NCBI GenBank assembly: GCA_004794655.1
Contig: SMMW01000019.1
Location: 2,082,001-2,146,000, forward strand
Source of the DNA: Marisa cornuarietis
Lineage: Eukaryota; Mollusca; Gastropoda; Architaenioglossa; Ampullariidae
DNA: 64,000 nt
Direction: 5' to 3'
The position numbers and the translations under genes are program-made. This document shows positions 12,142 to 23,789 of the stretch, piece by piece (position 1 is the stretch's first letter; every line of letters starts with the position of its first letter). A model generated the notes under the pieces. It was not told the DNA's origin. It saw nothing but the letters and a program-made list of their open reading frames with translations, and ran no database searches.

Positions 12142-14254
12142 GCATGCAACAGGAAGTTAAGTCTCAATTACCATGACGTCACTCATCTCGGATCTCGTGA
12201 TCTTCTCGTCGCACAATGTCATCGGTTGATTTTATTTTAAGCCTGGGCATGTGACAGACGCAGTTGCAGATGCAAACGCACTGACATTTAAACAAAGCGA
12301 GTGTGATTACGATGAAGCGTTGGAGAAAAGTCGTTTACGGAACATTAGGTGACGATTAAATGTTTTTTGTTCATTTCCCGCAGTGCGCCTCGCTCTTCCA
12401 CAGAAGTGAGGTGAAGTCTCGGTTACATTCCACTTCGAGCAGCACGCATTATGAAAATACATTCTAACATGAGCGCCAGTATTTATTATGCATACATGTG
12501 ACTGTTGTTACTGTTGTTGTTGCTGCTGCTGCTATTGGTGGTGATGATGATGATTTGTACACCACGATTTCTTGTGCGAAATGGAGCTTAAAACCACTAA
12601 AAAATACAAACGAACCAACAGTCAACCATGCAAGAAACATAAGCGTCAGCAAACACATGGCTTGCCTGTGTTTAAATGTTTCTATTGAAAAATATGAACA
12701 AATGTTCATTTACTATGTTAGCAGCGCTTTCATGCTTGGGGCATCTGCCATCCTCGTGGAGCAAAGAAACTGCGAGACTCCCCTTTCCGCTTTGGGACCT
12801 CCCAGTATGTATTCCTTGTATTGTTCGTTACTTAACTGTCATTGCTGCTATCAAACCTGTTGATCCTCATCAACTGTCGTCGTCCAAAACCTATGGCAGA
12901 TGTAAACAAGATACAACCTTTTTAATATAATATAAGACGATAATAATCCTCCATAATTTATTTGTTAATTTTTATTCGCTTCTAGGCGTCTTATTGCGGG
13001 TACCTTATCTGGGTACCTCGTGAAGAGAATTTCTCGCTATCCTACTGTACCGCAAATCAATTTAATGAATACTAAGTTACAAACAATCGTAGAAGACGTG
13101 TTGTTCATGACGGATACACTATGTGTATATTTTCATACAGCTGACCCATCATTATTGGGTAACTCTTGAGAAAAACCTGCTTTTCCTGGCCAGGGTGTAG
13201 TTGTCTGATCTTTTGGGATGATGTTTATTTTATTTTATTTGTTGTTGAGTTTTTTTTTAAACTACAGACATAATTGATGTAGTTAGTTCATTTTATTTGG
13301 AGCCACAGGCAAATCTTAGACTGGAGAAAATAAACATGAAAGATAAACAACCAAACGCCAACCAAACATAACTTATGACCAAACCATAAATTATAGAAAT
13401 TAAGATTATGTGGATTTTTTTGGACAAACGATAAGGATTTGCGTTTGTTTCAAGTACTGCCATAACATATCCTCACAATCTATTTTTATGGTAACAAATT
13501 TTGTTTTCGGTAATATTTTCTGATCGCTGATTTCCCCAGCGGGAATCTTTTGTGCCCATGTTGTTGATTTCTGAATAAATAAAATATATAAAACCGTTTT
13601 TTTTTCAAAATAAAAAGATTATGCGGAGAAGCGTTGACCAGGACCCGACGACCTTCTCGTGGAATACCATTACCAGCGAGATTCAATGCGAGAATGTGAA
13701 CAGAAAATAAATGCACTTACGCCTCAGCCTGAAGAGAACGTGTGGAGATAGAAAAGTGGGAGGGGTATGTGTATGGCGCGAGGGAGGGAGGTGTCGCAAA
13801 AATCAGTTTAACTACCATGCTTGCAAATGTGTCAATGGAGGGTCCTCAAAGTAAAAGGGTTTTCATGAAGGTTTTATTTGGTGTAAAGCATTTCTTCGAC
13901 AGATTATCAATAGGATGCTTCCTTGACTGGCAGAGAGACAAATAATCAGCTACCCCTCCCCACTCCCCTAAAAAGACCGGCGATATAAGGAAAAGAAAAC
14001 AAAACTGAAGAGTAAAAAAACTCATGTCAGAGCAAACGATTTCTAGTGAAACTAATTTAGCAAAAAAAAAAAAAAAAGGTTCATTATTGAAATCATATAA
14101 AAAAATAAAATATAAAGATACCTAAAATATGCCTCCTAGTAAATGAGATCCGAAGAGACGAAGTCAGCAATGGTGACAGGTCCAGTCTGGTCCAGCTGTT
14201 TGGTAAATTCAAGACCTTGTCCTGACCATCGCATTCATTTCTCTCCCTTACTCC
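12142..14254. other. AT-rich non-coding stretch
   Basis: A CRE palindrome (TGACGTCA) lies at 12174-12181, and short CTG/GTT repeats near 12500-12555. No splice-bounded coding segment or mobile element recognised. Confidence 0.45.
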
Positions 14255-14261
14255 ATTTCTC

Positions 14262-14435
14262 ATGAAGCCAAGTGGTTAGGGCTCCAGTGTTTGAATCCAA
14301 AGGCGTTGGCTCGATATCCGTGTGGGGTCGCCTGCAAGAGGATCAGCTACCGGGTGTCTGACTCATTAGAGGGCTGAAGAAAGGAAAGCACGGAAGTAAA
14401 AAAGACGGAACAACCCTCACAACCTACCCCGCTGA

Positions 14436-14477
<42 letters not shown>
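14262..14477 (+). mobile_element. tRNA-derived SINE with (GAT)n tail
   Basis: An A-box-like word (AAGCCAAGTGGTTAGGGC) is followed about 45 bp later by a B-box-like word (TTGGCTCGATATCC), then a body of about 110 bp and a (GAT)n tail of about 14 units (14436-14477). The order tRNA head, body, short-repeat tail is typical of animal SINEs. Both boxes carry mismatches, so the copy is probably inactive. Confidence 0.65.
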
Positions 14478-14880
14478 AAAAATAATAACAAAGTTTATAT
14501 AGCGCCTACTCACACTCCTAAGTAGCATGCTGTTAGCGATTAAGAACATGAACGAGACATGGGCAACATACGAGGAACAGAAGAACAAACAAACGACACA
14601 TGAACGACGAAAGGATAAACAACAGCACCGATGATGAATAAAAAAAAAACAAATACAGAAAATGCAAAGAGGAACCAAGTAACAAGGACTGAGAGTATCA
14701 TGATTTCGCTAATGGAATACGAGCAGGGAAATAAGCGTAAAAGTGGGGAAGGGTGTGAAGAAAGACGAGCATTGTGTGAACTGTTGTTAGGAGTAATGCT
14801 TAAGGAAGAGGTACGTTTTCAGTTCACATTTAACGGATTCAATAGCAGATAGGTGACGGATATGGAAAGGGAGAGAGATC
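14478..14880 (+). repeat. Probable interspersed-repeat fragment
   Basis: Immediately after the (GAT)n tail comes AAAGTTTATATAGCGCCTAC, a sequence type I associate from memory with dispersed repeats in invertebrate genomes. A weaker match to the same sort of sequence lies at 18690-18960. Ends and family not determined. Confidence 0.3.
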
Positions 14881-14973
14881 CATTGTTTCGATGCACAGTA
14901 ACTAATAATCCTGTGACCGTATGTTGTTGTTTGGTGACAAGAATATTTAGGAGACGGTCGTCAGACGATGAGC

Positions 14974-14974
<1 letters not shown>

Positions 14975-15030
<56 letters not shown>
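14975..15030. repeat. (GT)n microsatellite
   Basis: A perfect GT run of about 56 bp. The short poly-CV frames over it are shadows. Confidence 0.97.
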
Positions 15031-15035
<5 letters not shown>

Positions 15036-15924
15036 CGTTGTATACTTTCCGTCAGTCCAAGACCAGCTTCAGATGACTACAACAAACCTAGAAGCAAACA
15101 CAGTAGCGATGGTGTACCGACCACGTCTGAAGCAAACATCAAAACTTCCAACGAATGACAACCTCCCCAAAGAACAAGCTAAGTGGGACAGAACGGATAG
15201 CAGACAAAGGAAGACATGAGAAGACATTAGAATAGGGAAACGACGAGTGGCAGGCCTGCCATTCACCAGACACCAGAGTTCGCAAGAGATCCGAGAGAAA
15301 TGGATCAGCCCGCGCCTGGCTTCTGGCGCGCAGCAGGCTGGTAATGGTGAGCTGCGCCACTGCGCAGCACGGCGCCAACGGCAGACGATGACGATGTCAC
15401 GGCCTGCAGTCTCTTTGCCGTGAAACGCAAACCCTAATCCCAGTCTCCGCGACCCGCATTCAAGATAAAAACACACTTCCTAATTGGCTAAATTAGACGT
15501 CCTGTCGGCAATTTTCGCCAGGATTGTCTTACTCCGAGGGTAGTGTTGTGCAGGTAAGAGTCCCCCCACTTGGCGGTCTACCTTGGGCTGCTGTGATTTA
15601 CAGGCTTCACCCCCCCTCCCCACCCAAAACAAGAATTCTTGGCGAATGTTATGACAAGCTTGCGGCAATCATCCTCCCTCATTTGACATCAACATGTTCT
15701 GAAGTCGTAGTCATAAAGCAGAAGTAACTTTACTTCAAGGGGTTAGCTATAGACTGGAAATCTTCAGAGTCTTGTAATTGAAAACAGGCGCAGATCTTGG
15801 AGGTCAGTTGATAATAAAGATACTCCTGCGTACGGTCTACAGCTATGGAAGCAGACAGCTTGCCTGCTGATTTTAAGGCTGTAGGTATTGATCGGAAATA
15901 AAGCGAACCTTGATGAGGTTTCAT
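15031..15924. other. Non-coding stretch with a CpG-rich patch
   Basis: The patch at 15290-15480 is clearly richer in GC and CpG than its surroundings, with palindromic GCGC words. A plausible plus-strand donor (GTGCAG|GTAAGA) follows at 15552. This could be a small promoter with a non-coding first exon, but no start codon context or homology supports it. Confidence 0.3.
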
Positions 15925-16200
15925 CTATTTCTTCACCACCGGCCCAGGTGAGCGAGACACCTGTACCTTTGGGGATGACCAGTCATACGATGATGCAAGC
16001 TTGAAAGCTGCGGAGCATCTACCTGTCGAGGAAGCACGCTTGAGTGATGAACCCTGCGAAGAGATGGATGCCTGCTGATGCGGAGCAAACGGAGAATTTG
16101 AGGGATCTTTCATCCTATCATCTGTTGATGGATCACGCTTGAGTGACGAATGTCGGAGATGGACACGTAGCGGTGTGAAGCCGATACCAGCCCACGGTAT
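15925..16200 (-). CDS. Candidate terminal exon, Ser-rich C-terminus, unknown protein
   Basis: On the minus strand a frame is open from about 16200 to a TAG at 15927-15925. It reads in part SSLKRDPSTDDRMKDPSNSP and, further on, SSLKRASSTGRCSAAFKLAS, ending SRSPGPVVKK. The SSLKR motif occurs twice, about 99 bp apart, pointing to an internal tandem duplication. The sequence is Ser/Lys/Pro-rich and looks disordered, as in many cytoplasmic tails. The only upstream AGs (GCTGAG, GCTGAGAG) lack a strong pyrimidine tract, so the exon start is unsure. It lies downstream of the 20.3 kb exon on the same strand, but the entry phase does not match that exon's exit phase directly, so at least one more exon would be needed between them. 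Confidence 0.35.
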   Translation of the reverse strand: MPWAGIGFTPLRVHLRHSSLKRDPSTDDRMKDPSNSPFAPHQQASISSQGSSLKRASSTGRCSAAFKLASSYDWSSPKVQVSRSPGPVVKK

Positions 16201-17739
16201 CTCTCAGCATGTATTTGATTGACATAGGAGGTCTTAAAAGATCGCAATAATCAGAAAAATAGCTAAAGTTCCAACAAACAAACGATTTTACTCATTAAAG
16301 AGTTTTTTTTCTTTCCAGTCATGTTGACCTTTCAGTCTGTAGAAGTAAATGTGAAAAAATTGACTATGGTTTTAAAAACTAATAAAGAGCTAGATACAGG
16401 TGTACGAAATAAAGTAATTTTACCGATTTTTGTTTCCAGAAATTTTTAGTTCTGACCCTAATAATTGTAAATCCTTGCCCTCTCTTTCCTGCTTTTATAA
16501 AAATTATTCTTAAGTCTTATATCATCTACAACGACGGTAACAAGGGCAGGAAACCTGTATTGAAGTTAAACCGACATGATTTCTTTTCAACAAATAGCAC
16601 TGATTTAATTTCTTACTTTGGATTAAAATCAAAACAAATTTTAAAGCACTTTCTGTTGTGTAAACAAGAGGATTCTTGTTGGGGAAAAATCGGAGAATGA
16701 GATTTTGCATAAAAAAATGACCAGCGAGAAGAAGAGCGAAAGATCAGAAAAATGAAATAACACAAAAGGAATTTTGAAGAAATAAAACGCGCGAGATGAC
16801 TGTACTTAAAAAAAAAACAAACAACGAACCAAGGAGCAGAAAAGCAAATTATCCTGAGAATAAACTCACGATGACCTGTTTATGCACCTCCGACTTCACA
16901 AACAGCTTCTGATCTACTGAAAAGTTTTTCAGAGATAAGATTAGCTATTTATCATTAACGACTTCGCAGACAAATCACATCACGCAAACAACTTCCAGAA
17001 ACATCCATTCACCACGAGAATTAAAAACAAAAGACTTTAAGAATGATGTTTTATCGTGAACAAGAAGAATGAGTCACTTCATGAGCGATTTCAAGGAGGA
17101 CTCATTTACTCAGAAAGTTTGGAAGCAAGTTGCGGCGTGTTTTGTCATTCGCGTCTGAGTAAAATTGCTTTGAATGCTTACTGCCATCCATCTTTCTGCC
17201 GTGAACTGCGGGAAAACATAAAAAAAAAAAAATAAATAAAATCGGGTAACAGGTCCCATTCACCGACGTTCTTTATTTATCAACCTGACAGCTGCCATCA
17301 GGCTTCAAGAAGACGAGTCAAATTAATGTCGATGTTCGAAATCGCAAAAACAATGACAAAGTTGTTAGCGAAAAGCCATTAAAGTCCAGGAGAGAGCTAT
17401 TATGGGCAGGTTTTCAGGATAATTGAACTAATTTATGTTTTTGCATGCACGTTTGGTGCATTAGAGATTACTTGCGGGGGCGGATTTAAGGTGATTTGTC
17501 TTTTTTCTTTTTTTCTTGGTTTAAAAATTGCTTCCGTGCACCTGCCTAGAAATATGAAAACGTGTCGATCCCGTGTAAAGAGCTATTAGGCTGATGGGCG
17601 ATAGTGACATTAAAATTCTCAAATCAGCAAGAGATTTTGCACCAAAATGAACAACGATGTCTAGTTAGCTTCTGTCTGCTGCCTGTTTGTCTTCTTACTC
17701 CATACGACTGTCTACATGTAAACAAATACAGATATTGGA
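16201..17739. other. AT-rich non-coding stretch, nothing recognised
   Basis: Poly-A runs and ordinary AT-rich DNA. No splice-bounded frame, tandem array or mobile element seen. Confidence 0.5.
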
Positions 17740-17743
17740 CACA

Positions 17744-17775
<32 letters not shown>

Positions 17776-17783
17776 CACACACA
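17740..17783. repeat. (CGCA)n-(CA)n microsatellite
   Basis: Short compound repeat of CGCA units followed by CA units. Confidence 0.93.
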
Positions 17784-18334
17784 GAGAAGAGAACAAACAC
17801 ACAGAGAAAGGGATTTGTACAAATAAAGAATTATGCAGGTAATTTGGATGGAAATTTCATTTTTCGTTCGCTACATTCGATATTTGTTCATCCAACCCAC
17901 AAAATATTTTGTTGATAAAGATCAAGGCTTCAACATCTGAATACTTCTCTGTTTACTGCACGTAGCTTTTTCATGCGGGTAAATCTTATTTGGATTTTAC
18001 TGTACTATGTGTTTAAAAGTTTGATTATAGTTTATAAACACAAGACCCACAATGCACTACTGAATTTCTGTCTTTCAGAAATATACAAATTAAACTTCCT
18101 CATTTTCCTGTCAAAATCGGAACTGTAAGCCGTAGGCTATCTCGATTAAAGTGTAGTTTAAAACTATTTCTCATATTTTAAAACAACAGTGTATTTCCCT
18201 GTTAGTTTAAATAACCAATGAATCCATTTTCACAAAGACGCGAAACTGAAAAAAAATTGACACTAATCACCTTTCCGGGCCTCTGCTACTAAACTGCTGT
18301 GTGTGAGTTAAGACTCATTATGGAGGTGAGCCTC

Positions 18335-18336
18335 TC

Positions 18337-18375
<39 letters not shown>
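18335..18375. repeat. (CT)n-(CA)n microsatellite
   Basis: Compound CT then CA tract. Confidence 0.93.
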
Positions 18376-18498
18376 TTAAAACTGCATTTTAAAGTGTTAT
18401 TAACCTCATCATTATTATCCTCCGCATTACTATAAAATTATCATTTCTATTATCATCACGCTGTCGTAAGCTGCAGTCAACATCATCGTTGTTACTAT

Positions 18499-18499
<1 letters not shown>

Positions 18500-18575
<76 letters not shown>
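18500..18575. repeat. (GAT)n microsatellite, about 25 units
   Basis: An uninterrupted GAT/ATG run. Similar GAT tracts end the SINE at 14.4 kb and occur at 34.5 kb (as ATC). This suggests that some GAT microsatellites here grew from retroelement tails. Confidence 0.97.
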
Positions 18576-18689
18576 TCCTTTTGTTATGCGCAGGTATCCA
18601 TTCAGAAGAATGCTCATTGCGCGTCAAAAAAATATAAAAAAAATAAATAAATAGATAAAACAACAGGAAAGTAAAACAAATTGAGACAA

Positions 18690-18960
18690 AAGTGTTGCTT
18701 GGTTGTTTAAGTCTGTCTTAAATAAACAGATGGGTCTTCAGTCTTTTTCGAAACGTGGTTGCTGAGGTGATGGTGGACAATAACGATGGCAGAGCATTCC
18801 ACAGTTTAGGTGCAGCGTTTGTGAAGGCCCTGGCTCCAGTGCGCTTCTTGTTTGTGTCTTCCACTGCAGGGAGACAGAAGCGTGACTGGGAGCCGGAGCG
18901 CAGACCACGTGACGGCTGGTAAGGAGGAACTATTATACCTCTTGCAAATAGTCAGGAGCA
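18690..18960 (+). repeat. Probable interspersed-repeat body
   Basis: The segment, including GCATTCCACAGTTTAGGTGC and GCCCTGGCTCCAGTGCGCTT, resembles a widespread non-coding dispersed repeat I know from invertebrate genomes. It lies about 115 bp after a (GAT)n tract, as the 14.48 kb segment also follows one. Family and ends not determined from this window alone. Confidence 0.35.
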
Positions 18961-19389
18961 GTTTTGAACATACAGGACTGAGCAATCGAAAGCACTTACT
19001 ATTCCCCCCACTATCGCACTAGTCATCAGACTTGTCTCTTTTGATGCCAGTTATTTGTTGCTGTCTGAACAACTGAACACACTTTCCTTTTGTCAAGTGC
19101 GGGCTTTTAAGCCCAAGATTTTCTTCTAATGTAAAGAAGTAGGTTGGGATTTTGGCAATAATCGTTGACAATATAGTAAGAATTTATCTCAAAAACTGCC
19201 AGGCCCCTAAGATGACGCAAAGAATGACTCACTACAGTAAGTCAACAGTGTACACGGGAAACGTGGAAAATACAAGAAATCCGCCTTGAGCATCGACAGG
19301 AGATAGAGAGAGAGAGAGAGATGGAGGAGAGAAAGAAAATGAAAGAGAGGGAGGGAGAACGGGTACAAGTCTTTCAGTTATATTGATTA

Positions 19390-19390
<1 letters not shown>

Positions 19391-19438
<48 letters not shown>
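19391..19438. repeat. (CA)n microsatellite
   Basis: Perfect CA run of 48 bp; a (GA)n run precedes it near 19305-19320. Confidence 0.97.
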
Positions 19439-19446
<8 letters not shown>

Positions 19447-19599
19447 GTGCGTGTGTGTGTAATAGAGAATCTCTAGTAATGATTACCATTAAGTTTCAGA
19501 AGACTGTTTTCCAAACAGCAGCGGCAGACCTTAGGGGGTGGATGGGAAGGGGGGAAACAGATGAGGGGAAAGAAGTCCTGTCACCAAATGACCAATTAC

Positions 19600-20070
19600 A
19601 GTGCCCAGCGTGACAGTGTTGTTGTTACACCCGAGCCCCGCGCTGGGCTGGTGGACCGCCATGCTGGGGATCAAACATCAACTGGTATTGCCCCTATTCT
19701 GTCCACCTCTCGTTCCAGCGCCTGCCGATTTGGGGCCGTCTCCAAACAATGTCATTATAGGGGCCGGTGCGTATCGATAATGAAGGCGGAGGGCCAGGTA
19801 ACGGCGGCTAATGAAGCGGCGGCCTCCCCCAGCCGCCACGGACCGCCGTCACTAATTACCTGCTCTGGAGAGGCGGCCATGACGGACTGGTGCTAGGCTG
19901 CTCGCTCGCTGCTGGAGAGCGGGGGAAAACCATTTATCATGTCATTTTGTTTATCGACGTGAATGCAAACCGCCCGCCTAGGGCCCCGCGCCGCCATCAT
20001 CGATTGGTGCCGTCTTTTTGCCATCTTTCCGAGTCGCTGGCCTTGCGCATGCGCGTCGTGCAGGTATGGA
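19600..20070. promoter_or_regulatory. GC/CpG-rich block dense in TF-site words, candidate enhancer/promoter
   Basis: About 470 bp of GC- and CpG-rich, repeat-free DNA stands out from AT-leaning surroundings. Words visible include a SOX-type AACAATG (19745-19751), ATCGATAATG (19773-19782), CTAATGAAG (about 19809), the homeodomain core TAATTA (19853-19858), a FOX-type TGTTTAT (19948-19954) and a perfect NRF-1-type palindrome GCGCATGCGC (20045-20054). A possible plus-strand donor (CGTGCAG|GTATGG) follows at 20062. No reading frame explains the composition. The block lies about 200 bp beyond the donor of the minus-strand exon at 20265, so it would be intronic to that gene. I infer either an intronic developmental enhancer or a divergent promoter; conservation in related genomes is the deciding evidence and is not available here. 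Confidence 0.5.
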
Positions 20071-20264
20071 AGAGGGAGGCTGGAAGTCGGGGGGGGGTAA
20101 TGCAATAGCGCCTAACTCACAGGTTGTCAAACCCTTCGCAGCGAAAGAGAAAAAAAGATCTTTATTTTTTTTCTCACTCTATCTCCTTAAGTCTCTCTGT
20201 GTCTTTCGTTTCAACAAACGGAAATTGTGAGTAACATTCGTTTTTGAAAAGCTCAGCGACTCAC

Positions 20265-20461
20265 CTCTTACGACGTAGAAGGAAGAGCGGGTTCAGGTTA
20301 GAGAACTGTGGGCGCATAGTGGGTTCAGGAACTAAAATGGTAGGCTCAAGTAGACAGCAGCCGCAGCAGTCGATACGAAGGATGTCCGTGTTATCGACCC
20401 TATTGCGGTAACCCCCCTTGTCCGAACGACGCCAGGGATAAAACTTTATTTCCAGCAAATT
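20265..20461 (-). CDS. Internal coding exon with strong splice sites, Cys-rich peptide
   Basis: This is the best host-coding signal in the window. On the minus strand a long pyrimidine tract ends in cttgtccgcag at 20462, the exon runs 197 nt, and the donor is AAGAG|GTGAGT at 20264. The frame is fully open, enters in phase 0 and leaves in phase 2. The 65 complete codons include FYPWRRSDKGGYRNRVDNTD, then ILRIDCCGCCLLEPTILVPE, and end NLNPLFLLRRKR. The CCGCC cluster beside hydrophobic residues could be a palmitoylated or metal-binding turn; this is inference. I do not recognise the family. The upstream exon at 31281-31120 ends in phase 0, so the two can be spliced in frame across about 10.7 kb. 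Confidence 0.75.
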
Positions 20462-20465
20462 CTGC

Positions 20466-21106
20466 GGACAAGAGAGAGAGAAATGGAGGTAAAAAAATGC
20501 ATAGCAAGAAATGGACAGAGAAAAGGAGCAATAAATTTAAAACTAATGCTGACCAAAGTCATCATAAGAGCACGGTGTACAAAAAAGAAGAGAAAAGCAA
20601 CAAAATTTATGGAAGCAAAACTGACGAATATTTCCTAGTTGGTTTCTACATAAATTAGTCTTGTGTTGGTTTTAGGCAGTCGCAAAAGGGAGCGCTAACA
20701 AAGAGAAGCAGGAAACAAGAAAGGACAACCTGGAATTCGTTGCCTATGCCCTTCTTTCTCACGACAAATGTAGTTTAGCGCATTTTAAAAACCTGGCTGC
20801 TTATATATCATATTATAAATTGTCTTTATTGCACGTAAAATTAGTGAATTGCCGGTTTTCGTCCCTGATTGTATCGTTAAAATGTTCGATATCATACCAC
20901 ATCATGTATGGTCTCAGTGTCCACATGAACAGGACCAGCTTTTTGCGTGCGTCATATTCTCAAACCGTGTGAACAAGAGGCTACACGAAGACTACTTTTA
21001 TACAAATTTCATGTTGTACACATTAAGTGAAGTAATCATTGTAAAAAGTACAACGTGTCTTCTAATTTGGTCATTCGTCTATCGAACGGCGATGGTGAAT
21101 ATTACT
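20466..21106. other. Intron-like AT-rich DNA, nothing recognised
   Basis: Contains the branch/pyrimidine region of the 20.46 kb acceptor (minus strand), then AT-rich DNA with no further signal. Confidence 0.5.
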
Positions 21107-22090
21107 TCATAAAAAATTAAGGGTTGGGTTCGGAGGTGGCCGATGAGTTAGGGCCCGAAAAAGTCTCCCACAAGTGAAGCATACGAGAGAAGGTGGGTTG
21201 TTCGCCAGGGTGGATATCCTGACTTTGCGTTCTGTCCTTGTCCGTTTTGCTGCCTTGATGCGTTTAGTCTCAGCTGCATGGGCCCTGAGTAAAATTGTTC
21301 TAGAGGGTTTTTTTGTATTGGTTTCCCCCCTCCAACTTACCTGGACACAGCTTTCTGAAGAGAAGGTCCGGCAGGAAACTATCAGGCATGCAGACGACAT
21401 GTCCATGCCATCTAGCTTGCGATCTTAGCAGAAGGCGTGGATGTTGGTAAAGCAGGCGACCCTCAAGTGAATTCTGTGTCGTAGATTCTATTCTGTCAGC
21501 GGATGTTATGCAGACATCGGAGGCAACTCATGTGGAACGGCTTGAGCTACTTGGCGTATCTGCTGAAGGTGGTCCAGCCTGACACCACTGCGCTTCTAGA
21601 CGTTTCTGGAAATTCGCAAACAGAACTTGCTTTGGCAGCTCTTTACTTGATCTTCACATCGATGTTTGTTGTGTTGGAGAGAGTGCTGAACATATAGGTA
21701 AGTGCTTAACTTCGTTTGGGTTGCATCCCTTCACTATGATGTGCGGCTTCTAGTAAGGCTTGCCAGAGGCAGGCTGGGGCACAAGTTCGGTCTTCGTCGT
21801 TACTGATGGTCAGACCAAAGTCGTCACGTGACGCTGACAGACGGTCGACCTCAGACTGCATCTCACACGTGGTGTTGACGTTTAAGGTGCAGTCCAGTCA
21901 TCAGTGAACAGTACTCCCCTAATGATGATGACCTATGCTAAAGAGTGTTGGGACGAGCAAGCAAACCTGCTTGACCCCACTGATGACTTGAAAGACCTTG
22001 GATTAGTCTCCATTGGTAGGACTGTGGCCATCATCCCGTCTGGAGCTTACGGACGAATCTAGTGGACGTATGTGCGCTACCAAACTTCTA
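21107..22090 (-). pseudogene. LINE reverse transcriptase remnant, 3' half
   Basis: On the minus strand, several frames together spell conserved blocks of a LINE polyprotein. The first is VFQVISGVKQ with the following LVPTLFS (about 22000-21937), matching the RT block that precedes the catalytic aspartates. Next come a degraded FADD-region block with CEMQSEVDRLS-like sequence (about 21905-21830) and a stretch equivalent to the thumb/connection region (about 21700-21500). At the 3' end is CFTCGRLFRA (about 21182-21150), the start of the C-terminal CCHH-type zinc motif of this LINE group. Frameshifts and stops are frequent and the 5' half (endonuclease, fingers) is absent. This is an old, dead, 5'-truncated copy, of the kind often annotated as endonuclease/reverse transcriptase in invertebrates. 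It is unrelated to the LINE at 57.8 kb. Confidence 0.75.
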
Positions 22091-22095
22091 CATTA

Positions 22096-22479
22096 TCATC
22101 CAGATACCATTCCCGCTGTTCTTTGCACTTGGCCTGGAGTTGGCGGGCAGCGGAGTTCATGTCTGTGGTTCCCACCCTCTCCCATATCGCCACAGGGCTT
22201 GGAGGTTGCGCTTGGGTGAAGTCGTGACTTGCGCTTGACTTGGATCATAGTGAGGAAGAGGTGTGCGACCTCAGTCACTCTCTCCTCCTGGCCTACTAGG
22301 TCACGTGGCAAGACAAAGTCAAGTTGGCTGGAGACAGGCTGGGATGCAGTGGGTGGCCAGGGTGTCCTGTGTGTCTTACCATGCCCTTGGTGCACTCCAC
22401 AGTGCACTGCTGTGGTCCCCTTCCTGTGGGTTGGGCCAATGGCTTTCACATATTCTGCCGGCCCTAGTCTTTTGCATGC
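22096..22479. other. GC-richer unique DNA, origin unknown
   Basis: The minus-strand frame through this segment and the adjoining minisatellite is open for 174 codons, but I recognise nothing in it. It may be a further part of a dead element next to the LINE remnant. Confidence 0.25.
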
Positions 22480-22603
22480 TAGGGTATACAGACCCTGACA
22501 TACTTGGGTAGACAGACCTTGACAGGTTAGGGTAGACAGACCCTGACATACTAGGGTAGACATACCCTGACATACAAGGCCAGACAGTCCCTGACATGAT
22601 AGG
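22480..22603. repeat. 24-bp minisatellite, about five copies
   Basis: Unit close to AGGGTAGACAGACCCTGACATACT (shown in split form: AGGGTAGACAGACC plus CTGACATACT). There are five units with a few substitutions. Because 24 is a multiple of three, minus-strand frames across it give 8-residue peptide repeats such as STLVCQGL and SGSVYPSM. Confidence 0.9.
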
Positions 22604-23477
22604 TGGAAGACTGGGAGCAAGGACGCTTCCCTAAGAAGGACCCGACAGGCTTACCAAATTTGCCCACCTCATACACTCCTGTCCTCTAATTAAATAAAAT
22701 GTAATATAAAATAAATCAACACATTTAAATACTAGGACTGATAAATCCGTTAAAGTGGCCTTTGGCAGCACAAAACTGAGGTAGCCACCTTAAAAAGATG
22801 GCGTAACCTTTGACAGATCATAAAGATCGAGAAAAAGCCAAGGAGAAAAAAGTCATCACACATTTGCTCCAGGGTGGGAATGGGAGGGTTGTTTTTTTAT
22901 CCAGCTCTTATGGTTCATTTCGTTTCATATCGTTTATTTTTGTCCTGCTTTGTGCTGTTTCATTTTATTGTGCTTTTATCTGTTTTTGTGTTGTCCCGCT
23001 TGTTGTGTTTTTTTTTTGGCTTCGTTTTTTGTTTTTTTCCTAATTTGCTTTTTGGTTTTATTTTGAGTTTTTGATCTTGCCCCGTTTATGTTTATTTATT
23101 TATTTCTTTTTTTTGTATTACTTTGACTGCAGATTTGTTGATCGAATTCGCCGCGAATTAGATGTCGTCGTTGCGTGTCTCGTTTTGAGAGCATTTTCGT
23201 TTTCTCGTTCTAAAGGTTACGCTTGGCTGAATTCTTGGTGCGCGCTCGAGTGGACTGGCTGACCTTTACATCAACCATCTTCTTCCCCTGCCTGGCATTT
23301 AGACCTGTCTTGCGGCTTTAAGAAGGCGAGAACTGACACGATGTTTACGTGTACGACGAGTCTAAACTTCTAAGATTTTCCGCGGTTTTTCGATAAAGCG
23401 CTGATGAATCTTTCATGGCGCTAGCAGAGATATTCACGGAGTTAGAGGAAATATGGAGACATCTTCGGACAGCTGAC
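22604..23477. other. AT-rich non-coding stretch with T-rich run
   Basis: T-rich DNA around 22880-23110 gives hydrophobic shadow frames. No other feature seen. Confidence 0.45.
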
Positions 23478-23534
23478 ATGACACTTCAGAGTAGTCAGTA
23501 TGACACTTCAGAGTAGTCAGTATGACACTTCAGA
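23478..23534. repeat. 22-bp tandem repeat, about 2.6 copies
   Basis: The unit begins ATGACACTTCAGAGTAGTCA; starts at 23478, 23500 and 23522 are identical apart from the truncated last copy. Confidence 0.93.
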
Positions 23535-23683
23535 CTGGCAGCGGCTGGAGGCGAAAGTTGACTTCCTTTTATTTAATACACAAATATATTACTGAAAGAA
23601 TCAGCTTTTTTTTCCTTTCAGCAATACCTGTATCGACATCTTGTTTGGTTTAAAAATGACGACCACCACTTCCACATGGGCGT

Positions 23684-23741
<58 letters not shown>

Positions 23742-23745
23742 ACGC

Positions 23746-23786
<41 letters not shown>
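23684..23786. repeat. (CA)n with CACACG interruptions, about 100 bp
   Basis: Long CA tract with a central block of CACACG variants. Confidence 0.97.

Positions 23787-23789
<3 letters not shown>

Noticed and set aside
21320..21345. Minus-strand splice donor GTCCAG|GTAAGT
   Set aside because: It lies inside the LINE remnant, where it is simply the codons of a conserved PGKLEG-type segment.
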